Assembly: GCA_018398805.1 (NCBI GenBank)
Contig: JAGFBZ010000863.1
Span: 1,304,501 to 1,368,500 of the forward strand
DNA length: 64,000 nucleotides
Source: Hirundichthys speculiger
Taxonomy: Eukaryota; Chordata; Actinopteri; Beloniformes; Exocoetidae
Direction: 5' to 3'
Shown: piece by piece, positions 37,197 through 47,310 of the stretch
Numbering within the stretch: position 1 is the first letter of the stretch
Layout: every line of letters starts with the position of its first letter
The notes under the pieces: generated by a model
The model's database searches: none
The model's input: the letters and a program-made list of their open reading frames with translations, nothing else
What the model was told of the DNA's origin: nothing
Made by a program: the position numbers and the translations under genes

Positions 37197-37885
37197 CTGA
37201 AATCGCCAGGCATGCTGGGGATTTGAGTTTTATTATTTCTTTTGTCTCAGAAAACCATGCGGTTTTCTTTAGCACACGGTGTGTGGCCCAACAATGCCAT
37301 GAGAAAAGTGATGTGCCAGTTCATGGTAAAGAACCTCCCCACCCCCTCCGTCCTTCCTCCCCTGAAGCAATGCTACAACCACATCTGTCAGGGAATAAGC
37401 ATGGCCTGATTGAGTTTGTCCTCTCTTGACTGATGCGGTAAGTTGGATGCAGTGTCATATTCTCATTGTTATTTTGCAGTTGAACCTTTTGACAAGTCAA
37501 ATCTTACTAAAAGGCTAATGCATTAGGATTTTCTCTTCTGTGTTTATTTCTGATTTGAAATGCAGGCACTTGTAAACAGCAAATAATGTTACTGAACCGA
37601 CTATAATAATAGTAACAATTTTGTGTAATACTGTGATTAGCCCACATTTATGGCATAAATTTGACATTATGAATAAATCAAGCTGTGTTGGCAAATTTAA
37701 AGGCATTCAAACTATTTTTAAGCAGGTTTACGTGGATGTGTAACTAGCAGGCAGTTTCCCTCCTTTTATTTTTTAACCGACAGGTGAGGAGGATTACAAA
37801 AAAGGATTAAACGTCGACAGTGAAACTGAACAAAAGATAAACTAAATCAGAGGGAAAGGTTTGTGATGGAGAAGATGAGGGAGAG

Positions 37886-37912
37886 CAGCTGTTGCCACTG
37901 TAGCAACAGCTG
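37886..37912. promoter_or_regulatory. Inverted pair of CAGCTG E-boxes in a 10-bp hairpin
   Basis: CAGCTGTTGC (37,886-37,895) and GCAACAGCTG (37,903-37,912) are exact reverse complements around a 7-base spacer. They carry two bHLH E-boxes of the CAGCTG class. The GTTGCC and AGCAAC halves also recall an RFX X-box, but the spacing is too long for the standard motif. Confidence 0.4.
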
Positions 37913-37930
37913 AGCTGCAGAAAAGATTAT

Positions 37931-37942
37931 AGTGACGTCACT
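37931..37942. promoter_or_regulatory. Full palindromic CRE
   Basis: AGTGACGTCACT is a perfect 12-base palindrome containing the consensus cAMP-response element TGACGTCA (37,933-37,940). It lies 19 bases from the E-box hairpin. Confidence 0.4.
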
Positions 37943-38449
37943 TAGAAATGACAGTAGTAACACATTTGTTTGCACTATCTGTCTGCAGCTAGTGTTGCTG
38001 TGACAGAGGTTTGTGATTCTAGCAGTTTCCCATGATTATGACATTTTTCAAAAAACATACCTCTCTAAAATGTTTCTTCACTTCAGTGAAGTCACACTTA
38101 TTATAAAATAAAACTGTTTAACGAATATGGAGAGAGAGAATTCTCATTGACATGCTTTACATTATTAAACTATTTCATGAACATATGTTGTATTAAAATG
38201 GCCAAATGAATTTACTTAATTCTGGTTATGTTTAATTCAATAAAATCTCATTACGTGACACTATTAAGTATTATCTGTGATGCAATGCACGAGAACAGCC
38301 ATGGTGCATCACCACCAGTAGGATTACCTGGTGTGTATTTGTGGAAATTACAGAGACATGCATACAGACTAGAAGTCATGATGTTGTGGTCAGCCCAGAC
38401 AGCTGTGTTGGCAGGATGCCATATTTTTCATAGAACTGCTTTGACTATA

Positions 38450-39145
38450 CAGTGATCACTTATTTTTCACGGTTAATGTGGACCGGCGCCCCCCCTCATA
38501 ATTCAAAATCCGCGAACTGGAGCCGGAGCCCCCCGAGCCTTAATAATGTGTTTAAAATATGTTTAAAAACCCCAAAAAAGTAGTGAGGCACTGCAGCGAA
38601 ACAAAACAAAGGCTCCACTGTGGGCTTTCTGTTACCTTCACAGCCTCTGGTCTCTGAACCGTAGTAAACAAACTGCTGGTATTGTGCTATTTTTGGTTCG
38701 TAATTAGCGGCTAACACGCTAACAACAACAAACAAAAAGTCAGGTTTTCTCTGCATGGAACGAGCACTTTATTCTGGCACTGCAGGAACTTGTAATATCA
38801 CACAGGTTGTATTGTTCTGCGCCTGTCGGTTAACAGAGAATGCAAATCTATACACGCTGGGCTGCTGTTTATGCTCACTCCACTTTTCATCTAACCCCGT
38901 TTTCTTCTGACGTCCCACGACAAACACACTCCATTACCCATAAGGCCACATCATTACCCATAAGGATACCTTCTTAAAGGGGCCAGGCTGGCTCACAGCA
39001 TTTCTTCACTGTGAGAGAACACGCACATTATCCTGTGATGTTTCCGCAATTTTAAAATTTTTTAAAAATTATGTTATATATTTTCAAAAATCGGCAAATA
39101 ACTAAAATCTTGGAACTTAAACCGCAAATTGGCAAGGGATCACTG
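38450..39145 (+). mobile_element. pogo/Tigger-type MITE, copy 1
   Basis: The left end CAGTGATCACTTATTTTTCACGG and right end GGGATCACTG are inverted and flanked by TA on both sides (38,448-38,449 and 39,146-39,147), the Tc1/mariner-superfamily signature. The ends are typical of pogo/Tigger elements. At 696 bp this is the longest of three related copies; it keeps about 200 bp of internal sequence (around 38,760-38,960) missing from copy 2 and partly from copy 3. There is no transposase. Confidence 0.8.
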
Positions 39146-39167
39146 TACTTGCAAATTCACATGCATT

Positions 39168-39545
39168 ATATTCAATTCAGTTCAATTCAATTTTATTTGT
39201 ATAGCGTCTGTTACAATGTCAATTGTCTCTAGGCGCCTTGCAGAGACCCAGAGCATAACCCCCGAGCAAATATCATTTACTAAAATTATAATATTAAATC
39301 CTAAACAAGGATAATGGGAAGTAAAAAAAACTCCCACAGTGGCAGAAAAAAATCTTTAAGCCAAACAGTGGCAAGGAAAAACTTTGAGAGGAAGAAACCT
39401 TGAGTAGGACCTGGCTCATATGGGGTAAAGACAAAAAAAAGAGGGGAGGCAGACAGAGATAGGATGTAGGACAGAGAGAGGAGAGCACACAAATGACTGA
39501 CTGAAATGACTACATAAACATAAACAGATGCAGGTAGCAACACTG
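39168..39545 (+). mobile_element. Teleost ATTTTATTTGTATAGCG interspersed repeat
   Basis: The segment begins CAATTCAATTTTATTTGTAT followed by AGCGTCTGTTAC. It continues with AGGCGCCTTGCAGAGACCCAGAGC and the phrase AGGAAGAAACCTTGAG. This is one of the commonest interspersed repeats of teleost genomes. A related but different-subfamily stretch lies at 51,930-52,074. Confidence 0.7.
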
Positions 39546-39780
39546 AGGTGAGATGGTCAGAGGACTAGGTCGCCGGTCCCCACGCCAGCCGGCACCCCAA
39601 ACTCATCTACACACACAGGTGGGATTATATGTAAGAGGTGACAATTGGCTGTACCAGAAAGCCAGCAGATGACAACTGGGAGTGCTGGGATACTGCCTAT
39701 AGGCATTTAATTTATTGGAGCATGCTCTTTAGGCTCAGAAAACCAGCTTGTCACCCCTGGACTGATATGTCTGGAGGATG

Positions 39781-40675
39781 AGAGACAAGTTCTCTCCCTC
39801 TCAATCCAGTTTGGGGGTTACAGCTCCCAGTGCCCTGATTTCTATTGGGACCACTGCTGCCTTCACACTCCATATTTTTTCCAGCTCTTCCTTCAGCCCT
39901 TGGTACTTCTTAAGCTTCTTGTGTTCCTTCTTTCTGATGTTTCCATCGCTTGGGATGACCACGTCCACCACCACTGCTGTCTTCTGATAATTTGTCGACC
40001 GCCACTATGTAAGGCTGATTACCCATCACCAGTTTGTCAGTTTGGATCTGGAAGTTCACCCCCTTGTTCTCAGTCATCTTTGGAGGTGTCACCATCTTGA
40101 CCCTGGGACCTCTAGTCCACACTCGGCACAGATGTTTCTGTGTATTATGGCTACTACCTGGTAGTATTGTTTCCTGTATGCTTTGTCTACCAGCGTCTTA
40201 CACCCTGCTGTGATTTGCTGTGATGTGCACTGTTTCAGGGGCGTCTTTTTCAGTCTATATCTGGGGTCCTGTCTGGTGTGGTAGACCCCGGCCTCTATAA
40301 TCTTGTGTTTAGGGCCTGTTCTTGTGCAGCCATGATCAGTGCCTCTGTGCTGTCTTTCAGTCCTGATTTTTCAGCTTCTGGTACGTTTTTCTGATGTCAG
40401 CCACCGCTTCAATTTGGCAGTAGTACATGCCATGCAGGGGCTTATCCATCCATGATGATCCCTCGAAGTTCCTCCTTCGTGCTGGGTTTCAGTTGTCTGA
40501 GACATTTACTTAGCAGGTCATCAGAGGGGGTCATCTTGTTGATGTATTCCTGGGGGCCTGCTGTTTTCTCCTGGATAGTAGCTCTGACACTGACTAGTTG
40601 TCGGCTTCCGTCCCTTCAATTAGTGTCCAGAATTAGGAAACTGGACTTAGGGTGTAAACCCCCCATGCATTGTAA
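39781..40675 (-). mobile_element. R2-type LINE, 3' half (C-terminal coding remnant)
   Basis: Translated on the minus strand in shifting frames, this gives GGLHPKSSFLIL, LVSVRATIQEKT, KPLHGMYYCQIEAVADI, LKDSTEALIMAAQEQALNT, NFQIQTDKLVMGNQPYIVAV and GHWEL..PPN. These match, in order, the C-terminal part of the fish and amphibian polyproteins usually annotated as type-1 retrotransposable element R2-like. Stops and frameshifts are numerous, so it is dead. Its coding begins (5' side) at the junction 40,675/40,676, where an oppositely oriented N-terminal part of the same kind of element starts. This is the arrangement left by twin-priming inversion. The 3' UTR probably extends left towards 39,546. 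Confidence 0.75.
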
Positions 40676-41077
40676 GGAGTTTCCTTGCCTGAACATCAAC
40701 AGCTTGCATCTCTTCCAATGCCCAGGAGATAACTGGAATGCTATTACACCAGCAACCCTAGGGAAAGGGGGTACATATAGAGAATGTGGGAGGAATGGGT
40801 GCTTTGAAAACCTCACATCCACACTGAAAAAGAAAAAGTGTACTAATACCTGCAAGAGAAAGCTGCTATCCAAGCTAGAGATAGATGAGGTACAAAAATC
40901 CTGGGAGGCCAGGAGAACAGGTTAGTGGGAGGATTTCACCCTCCCTCCTTACCTCCACATACACACACACACACATTATTGAGATTGGGTACCAAGCCCC
41001 AACAATCACATCCAATCTTAACACAAGGGCAGCTAACCTAAGAGAAAGAATCATGAAATCCTGGAGGACTTCAACTA
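40676..41077 (+). mobile_element. R2-type LINE, inverted 5' segment, part 1
   Basis: The plus-strand translation carries the N-terminal portion of the same R2-like polyprotein, for example GEQVSGRISPSLLT, NLRERIMKSWRTSTT and a short (CA)n-encoded HTHTH stretch. It is cut by the pogo-type MITE at 41,078 and resumes at 41,551. The plus orientation, opposite to the 3' half at 39.8-40.7 kb, suggests inversion during insertion. No zinc-finger motif was confirmed. Confidence 0.55.
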
Positions 41078-41550
41078 CAGTGATCCCTTATTTTTCATGG
41101 TTAATGGGGACCAGCACGCCCCCGTGAAAATCAAAATCCGCGAACCCGGAAGCCGGAACCCCCCGAGCCTAAATAATGTGTTTGAAATATGTTTAAACAC
41201 TGCAAAAAAGTAGAGAGGTACTGCAGCAAAACAAGACAAAGGCTCAACTGTGGTCTTTCTGTGGTCTTTCTGCACAATATCCTGTGATCCTTGGGTGATG
41301 CGTCTCGGCCAATCAGCGCACAGATTCTAGAGTGCTGGGTGTCTGCGTTTCTCGTGTTGCTTACAGGAGGCTGTGAGTCATCGTTTGATGTTTCGCTGGC
41401 AGCTGCAGCCTCTCGTCTGCTGTGGGGTGGATTTTTGCAGAATTTCTGCGATTTTTTTCTTGATTTTTTTATTATATTATATTTTTCTAAAAAATTCAGC
41501 GAATAACTAAAACCGTGGAATTTAAAGCGCGAATTGGCAAGGGATCACTG
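41078..41550 (+). mobile_element. pogo/Tigger-type MITE, copy 2, inserted in the LINE
   Basis: The ends are CAGTGATCCCTTATTTTTCATGG and GGCAAGGGATCACTG. The left flank is TA (41,076-41,077); the right flank now reads CA, one change from TA. The 473-bp copy interrupts the R2-like reading frame between WRTSTT and LPRLNSVPPVSLLEDMNTAL-like sequence, so it is younger than the LINE. Confidence 0.8.
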
Positions 41551-41785
41551 CACTTCCTACTTGCCAAGACTAAACAGTGTACCGCCAGTATCTCTACTGG
41601 AGGATATGAACACAGCACTATGAGCTGTCCCTACCAACACCATCACAGGGTCCAATCAGCTGATATACACTGCAGTAACAGTAGTCCTTGAGATGCTTGG
41701 CTACAAGATGAACAACAATAGTCAAAAGAAACAAGAACACCCTCTATGGAAAAGATGGCTAGAGGCAAAAATCATGGCTACCCGG
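41551..41785 (+). mobile_element. R2-type LINE, inverted 5' segment, part 2
   Basis: The translation includes LNSVPPVSLLEDMNTAL, GSNQLIYTAVTVVLEMLGYK and KQEHPLWKRWLEAKI, characteristic of the region before the reverse transcriptase in R2-like fish elements. It is interrupted at 41,786 by the 3-kb LTR-like insertion and resumes at 44,844. Confidence 0.7.
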
Positions 41786-43279
41786 TGTTAGATCCCACAG
41801 GTGACGGTTTCAGTCTCTGACCAGCAGAGTCTGTCACCCGGACCACCTCTCCATCCTTCGGGTCCGAAGTTGTCTAGGGGGGTTTACCTCGCTAGAATTC
41901 CTCAACTTTGTTTTAGCTGGTGTCGGGGAAGATTCGCCTAGCTCTAACTGTATCATTCCATCCAAATGTCTACCCTGCCTACTCTGATAACTACCCTAAA
42001 GGAATAGCCTGGCTTTAGGTACTGTTATCAGCCACATTCGTTAACTGCAGCTCCCCCTTTATGATCTGGGCTCTTGTTACCGGCTAGGTTAAGTTTAGTG
42101 GCTTGGACAGCGAGCCCCAAGGGTCTGTGACAACATTGGGCTAGAGTAACCAATAAGAACCTGTGTTGTTATACAGAGGTACACCTGTGTACACTTGTGG
42201 GGACAGTTTCAATATCAACCACAACATCTTGTGTTAATTTTATATTTATATTTTTTTATATTATTTATATTATATTATTTTTTATATTAACAGGTTAGCA
42301 GGGTTAAGTGTCAGCATTTCATGATTTAACATTGATAAAACATTGATTGAACATTGGAAAACAAACTCTAGTTATACTCCACAATAATGCTACGGCTGGC
42401 AACTCCATTCTTCTGTGTTAATCCAGGCCGTGGCTTGTAATTCCAGTTATTTCCCTGGAATCCAGGCTGGTTGGAAGTACTGTATCTTGTAATTCCAATC
42501 TCATTCATTTGAATTAATTCAGGTTGGTTTGGTGTGAGCTGTGGCTTATAATTCCAATTTCATATATTCATTTGAATGGATTAAGGGTGGTTTGTTATGA
42601 GCAAGTGGCCAGATTGCTCTTATCCAAGGCTGTGAAGCGAGGTGTCGAGGCAGGTCCTTCAAAGGACAGGGTGGGTGCTCCTGGAACTCTGGTATCCGGC
42701 TCCTTCTCCTCTCCTGCAGTGAGCTAGGGAAAATCTGTAAAGCTCCAAATATATTCCTCAAGAACTTGGAAAATGGTTATTCTGTTCTGAGCATGTCCTT
42801 TCTCTGTTCTTGTCTCGAAGAATAAATTCCCAGTAAAATCCCTTGTTGGTGGTTAGCTCTTGGTCCCAGCCGAACATCCTTTGAAGAACACTCCACAGAA
42901 TAAACTCTATTTCTCTCGAAACCTCAGCTTTTATGCCTGCTGGCTGGCCACGCCTGACTTGCTCCAGCCCCCAAAGTCCTTGTTTATTCAGGATTCACAA
43001 CCTGATTGGTTTTGATACATGAGGGCTGTACAATCATATTTACATAACATTCACGACTGGATTTACAATGGCATGCGTAATCATATTTACATAGTATTGT
43101 TCTGATTGGTCCACGTTCACAGAGTCTATATAAACAAATGCACTGAAGCCTCAAGGCTACTTGCTCCTGGCTCTCTCTTGCTGTCATGTGCTAACAGCGG
43201 CTAGCTTGTGTGTGTGTGTGTGTGGCAGAGAGAGTCCCCTTATCTTGTCAAGGTCTCTAACTTGAAGCAAAGAGTTGGG

Positions 43280-44053
43280 GTGAATTCCAATTCCTCTCTT
43301 AACCCTCAATCTCAACCTTCGCCCTTAACCCTCAATTTTTGGCCCTCAATATTAACTCTCCAAAGTAAGTGTGAGGGCTATCTTGTGACTTAGAAATGGG
43401 ACACCCCTCGAGTGCAGTTACGTCTTCAGACTGAAATGTATCAGAGCCCGTGTTGTCTCTGTATTTCCTGAAATGACACAGAGATAACATTGAAAAGAGC
43501 GCCGTATATTCTCTAAATAATATTAGCAAATAACACAATAGAGGATACATTATTCAGTCCTCCGTCGCTACACAACAAGGTATACAAGTAACGTGAAGCC
43601 GGCCGGGACTGCCGGCCGCCGCTGACCGCCGCCGACCGGGACCGCCGGCCGCCGCCGACCAGGTCGGTCCAGCAGCAAACATCGTAAAGTAAAAAAAATT
43701 AATGTTACGCAACAACGATATTAAGCCATGAAAAAAGTCTCAAACAAAGACAATAAGATGGTTTCGTAACATTTATATCTTTAAGATATATGAAGATACT
43801 TACGTTTGTAGCTAGCTTTTTTTTGTCGCCATCCTTTTCGAAGATGTCTTGGCTAAATTACCCAGTGCCTTCTGGATAGCCCTTACTACCAAGGGTGGTG
43901 TCGGAAAATCTCAATTTTGAGGGCGATACAGCCCTCAAACTCGTCTCTCAACTTGACTTTCTAAGAATTGGGACAGCAGTTGCCCTTAGCGGGAGCGAGC
44001 ATTTTTGAGACTGAGGGTTGAGATTGAGGGTTAAGGGAGGAATTGGAATTCAC
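43280..44053. mobile_element. DNA transposon with about 37-bp terminal inverted repeats
   Basis: The left end GTGAATTCCAATTCCTC, continuing through CTTAACCCTCAATCTCAACC (43,280-43,316), is repeated almost exactly in inverse at 44,017-44,053. The two arms differ at about one position. The 774-bp body contains no recognised transposase but carries a GCCGCC-rich minisatellite. No target duplication is evident, and family assignment is not possible from memory. Confidence 0.7.
43598..43670. repeat. GC-rich GCCGCC/GACC minisatellite
   Basis: Phrases CCGGCCGCCGC and CGCCGCCGACC repeat over 73 bases of almost pure G and C, in a locus otherwise around 40 percent GC. It lies inside the TIR transposon, CpG-dense and with several short palindromes (GCCGGC). 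Confidence 0.9.
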
Positions 44054-44519
44054 TCCTTGCTCTGAACAATCCAGGTTAATTTTTCCCTCAAAAGAATTGT
44101 TACTCAATCAACAATCCAAGTTTACACTTTATCTAATCCCATTCTAGGTTCGTCATTAGAGCAATCAGTTTTTTGATTGGGTTTGATACCTTACTAAACC
44201 AATACATATCATCCAACTTTCTTCTCGTCTTCTTCATTTAAAAGAGCTTGACACAGCCGTTGTTTACATTTCAACACTGTACACAGAGCCAGCTATCTCA
44301 CTTTGTTTACATTCCCCAACAGTACAGATAACAATACAGTCACACTGAAAATGATCATTCACAATTCTTATTTCACAGTTAAAGAATAGTTCTTAAATAT
44401 TAGCCAAGATGATCCCTATATCCCATGGATCACTCGACACCCCCTCCTTTGGATCATTTTCGGCTCACTCCCCCTGTATTGGAATGATCAGTATTACCAT
44501 TTCTTACTGATATCCTGCA

Positions 44520-44680
44520 TTACTAAATTTTACCATAGTTCTTACCATTATTGATTACAAATCACAAGTCCCAATAGTCACATTTATCATAACAACCCCA
44601 ATAATCATTACATGATTTCATTACCAAATAATTTTACCACAGTTCTTACCCTTACTGATTAGAAACCACAAGTTACAATA
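44520..44680. repeat. Diverged direct repeat of about 43 bp
   Basis: ACCATAGTTCTTACCATTAT with following GATTACAAATCACAAGT (from 44,531) recurs as ACCACAGTTCTTACCCTTAC with GATTAGAAACCACAAGT (from 44,636). The copies are about 105 bases apart, within the LTR-like insertion. Confidence 0.7.
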
Positions 44681-44843
44681 ATCATTGCATTTCTGTTACT
44701 CTACTACACTGTGAGCGTAATCAGATCATAGTTTGCATTCTGCAATCACTCAGATGCGATATTTTCTCCTTCATGGCTCAACCTCAGAGAAAATTTATCC
44801 AGTATAGCTGAGGTGATTCCAACTTTCTCTGGGTCACTTGACA

Positions 44844-45461
44844 CTGGAGAGAAGTTACCCTTCTATCAGAAAGGTATGAAAATTCAGAGACATTTGCCCA
44901 AGAAATAGAGCAAACAAAGGTCCACAGCCCTGGCCACCAAACTCAGGAGATACACCAGAGAAGTAGAGATCAGGAGAATAAATAGAATGTTCTTTAACAA
45001 CCTGTCCAAGGTCTACTTTCAATGACGGGGCAGTAAGGTGGCAGAAGACCCACCCAGGGCTGAGCAATACTGGAGGAACATGTGGCAGAAGGAGGTGATA
45101 CATAACACCAATGCTCAGTGGCTGGTGGATCTACAAGCAGAGCACATGAACCTCCCAGAACAAGACCCAGTAGTTATCACAGTGGCAGACGTCCAGAAAA
45201 GAGTGTCAAAAATGAAGAGCTGGACAGCACCAGGGCCTGACATTATGTTGGCTCTTGGCTCAAGAAGCTAACTGCATATTATGAATGCCTGGAAGCACAA
45301 ATGAACCAGCTGCCATAGTCAAGCACCCACAAAAATGGCTAAACCAAGGCTGGACAGTCCTCAATATGAAGGACCCCCAGAAGGGAACAATACTATCCAA
45401 CTACCGACCTATAACCTGCCTCAGCACTACATGGAAGCTCCCATCAGGTATCATTGGTTTT
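44844..45461 (+). mobile_element. R2-type LINE, inverted 5' segment, part 3
   Basis: Sequence resumes with KLPFYQKG, STALATKLRRYTREVEIRRIN, AEQYWRNMWQKEVIHNTNAQ, VADVQKRVSKMKSWTAPGPD and KDPQKGTILSNYRPITCLST. The PGPD, PEWL-like and NYRPITCLSTTWKL blocks are the opening motifs of the R2-like reverse transcriptase. Frameshifts and stops are present (for example after PGPDIM). It is cut at 45,462 by a TIR element, and the next residues (MSLHLGH) appear at 46,667. Confidence 0.8.
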
Positions 45462-46666
45462 GGCCCTGATCGTACACTTCCCCTTACCCATTACCACTAG
45501 CCGCTACGCTCAAATTGCCTGTATAGGAAACTCCGCTAACCGCTAATTCAATCTTCTGCCCACTATAGCTGCTACACATTATGCCCACTCACTTACACAC
45601 TTTGTAGGTGTGGCAATGGCCGTGTCTTTTTCCCTATGTGCAAACTTGGTATCTTGCCATCGCAGGTTCAGGAAAAAGCACAGCATGTCGCATGTCAGCA
45701 CGTACAAGAACGCGTCCAAATGTCGTCAATGAGCGTCCACCTGTTCACATGTGGATGTGCACAAACGGTTCTACCTCCTTGTAACGACGAAATGCCGTTA
45801 CCTCATTTGTATTATGCTCTGTTATATTGTTAACAGAGTAATTTTATATGATGTTAAGGCAGGTTCCAGGTGGTGAGGGCATTTAAGTGTGAGCCACCAA
45901 CCAGTGGAGTGGACTGACTGCAATTACTCCCGTTTCTCCTGTTTCTTGTCTCTCAGGAAGGGTGCCCAGAAGAACATTCCTCAGAGGTCTGGGCTTAAGG
46001 GTTAATATTTGATTGAATGGTGGAGTTTTAGAAGGGCTGAATGTATATAGTGTATATATTTTGAGGTAGATATTTATATTTTATTGTGTACTGGGAACTT
46101 TTAGGCACCCCTACAGGTGGTATGTTCCAATTAGCTGGAACTGTTTATTAGGTGTTGGTGGCAGCCATTTTGAGTGTGTTGGCTGGTGCTGGAGTCCTGT
46201 TGCATGTGACTGAAAATAAAGAAAAGGAAAGAACCTGAGAATGTCTGCAGTTGTCCTTCTGTAGGCTTGCTGGGATACACGTCTCTATGGCCACTCGACC
46301 AAGGTGACTCTCCTGAATTAACTCCTGTACAAAAACGTAGTTTAGCCCTGATTTGAACCCCTGAGAAAATGGCAGAGATTGTCTTAACTGGCTTGCTCGC
46401 CAGTTAAACCAAAGGCTACCAGAGCGTGTTTGGGAAATCGGATTGCACATAGCACAACCTGCTCTTAAAGGCAATGGCTGCTGACGCAATGATTGGTTTA
46501 ACAAGTGAAACACCCTGACCACTCCTATGCATAATGCAGCAGGTAGCGTAGGTGGGATAGCGGGTATAGCAAGGTGGAAGATTGTATATTTTGCAGGGGA
46601 ACGTCTCTCCCGCTACACGCTACCTCTAAATAGCGGCTTTAGCAGATCTGGCCGAAGATCAGGCCC
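45462..46666. mobile_element. TIR element, copy A, inserted in the LINE
   Basis: The left end GGCCCTGATCGTACAC and reversed right end GGGCCTGATCTTCGGCC form the terminal repeat. The left 380 bp and right 230 bp match the element at 53,190-55,121, sharing words such as CTGCTCTTAAAGGCAATGGC (with TGCTGACGCA) and GCGTCCAAAT. The middle (about 45,850-46,440) is not shared. It splits the R2-like frame exactly between SGII and MSLHLGH. No transposase was recognised; it is non-autonomous. Confidence 0.7.
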
Positions 46667-46712
46667 TTCATGTCACTACACTTAGGACACTGTACAATGA
46701 AAAATTGAATCA
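46667..46712 (+). mobile_element. R2-type LINE, inverted 5' segment, end
   Basis: The short continuation FMSLHLGHCTMKN corresponds to the (K)MSRHLxxYM stretch that follows SGII in R2-like reverse transcriptases. The LINE homology stops here, so the catalytic middle of the reverse transcriptase is absent between this point and the oppositely oriented 3' half. Confidence 0.55.
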
Positions 46713-46714
46713 TA

Positions 46715-47300
46715 GTGGTCACTAGGGGTGCATGAACTATTCAGCTTTATCAGCACAAGAACTTGGAAAAAAAAGTATTTCAGGCAATCTTGTAAGAGCT
46801 ACTCTCTAAAAAGAAGAAAGTACTAGTTGTGTTTCCATCAGTCATGTTTTTGAGGTGTGGATTTGAGAAATTGTATATGGCAGTTGCAAAGCTAAAAAAA
46901 AACTATAGTCAATACATACTGTGCATGCATACATACATACTGGGCATACAAACTAGCAAAGGAAAGAAAATGTTAATTTGATTTACACCTTTTTCAAGAA
47001 ACACTACATTACAGTGGATGGAAACAGGTTTTACTAACAGGGATAGCAAAATGCTAGACTCAGCAAGCATTTAAATCAAATGATTAATCAGCTGTTTGAG
47101 GCATCTCACCAAATTTTCTCTTTATTCAGAAAAACAGCGAATAGCAGCTATCATGGTTCTCATCCTACCTCTCAGCATCTTATTCGAATGATGTCTTTCT
47201 GGTTCTCACTGACTGCATTGTTACTAGCTTGCAGTTGGAGCAATTAGTTTGATCTAGTTCACTTGTGTATGCGGTACTTTAGCAGACTCCAGCCTCAGTT
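46715..47300. other. Gene-less intronic stretch
   Basis: Nothing was recognised apart from a short CATACATACATAC run near 46,926-46,942. Confidence 0.5.
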
Positions 47301-47302
47301 AC

Positions 47303-47310
47303 CTTGCCAG
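47303..47310. repeat. Left target-site duplication of the hAT element
   Basis: CTTGCCAG directly precedes the hAT terminus TAGTGATGGGT and is repeated exactly at 48,612-48,619. Confidence 0.9.

Larger units (their letters stand above)
37200..38447. other. Non-repetitive intronic stretch with regulatory palindromes
   Basis: No gene was recognised. Between 37,886 and 37,942 two clean palindromic motifs occur, annotated separately. The remainder is AT-rich and unremarkable. Together with the T-box palindrome this is the best candidate cis-regulatory segment outside the promoter-like block. Confidence 0.35.
41786..44843. mobile_element. 3.06-kb LTR-like insertion into the LINE
   Basis: The inserted block starts TGTTAGATCCC and ends CACTTGACA, so it has TG...CA termini in either orientation. 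It is flanked by CCGG (41,782-41,785) and CTGG (44,844-44,847), a likely 4-bp target duplication with one CpG-type change. Inside are a plus-strand TCTATATAAAC TATA box (about 43,125-43,135) and AATAAA motifs near 42,822 and 42,899. On the minus strand a purine run AAAGGAGGGGG abuts TGTCGAGTGATCC at 44,440, resembling a polypurine tract next to an LTR start. No gag or pol coding was recognised. It may be a solo or rearranged LTR of an unassigned retroelement; a TIR transposon lies within it. Confidence 0.35.

Noticed and set aside
40452..40925. 157-codon plus-strand frame
   Set aside because: It runs antisense to the R2-like C-terminal remnant for its first part and crosses the inversion junction, so it is a by-product of the LINE.
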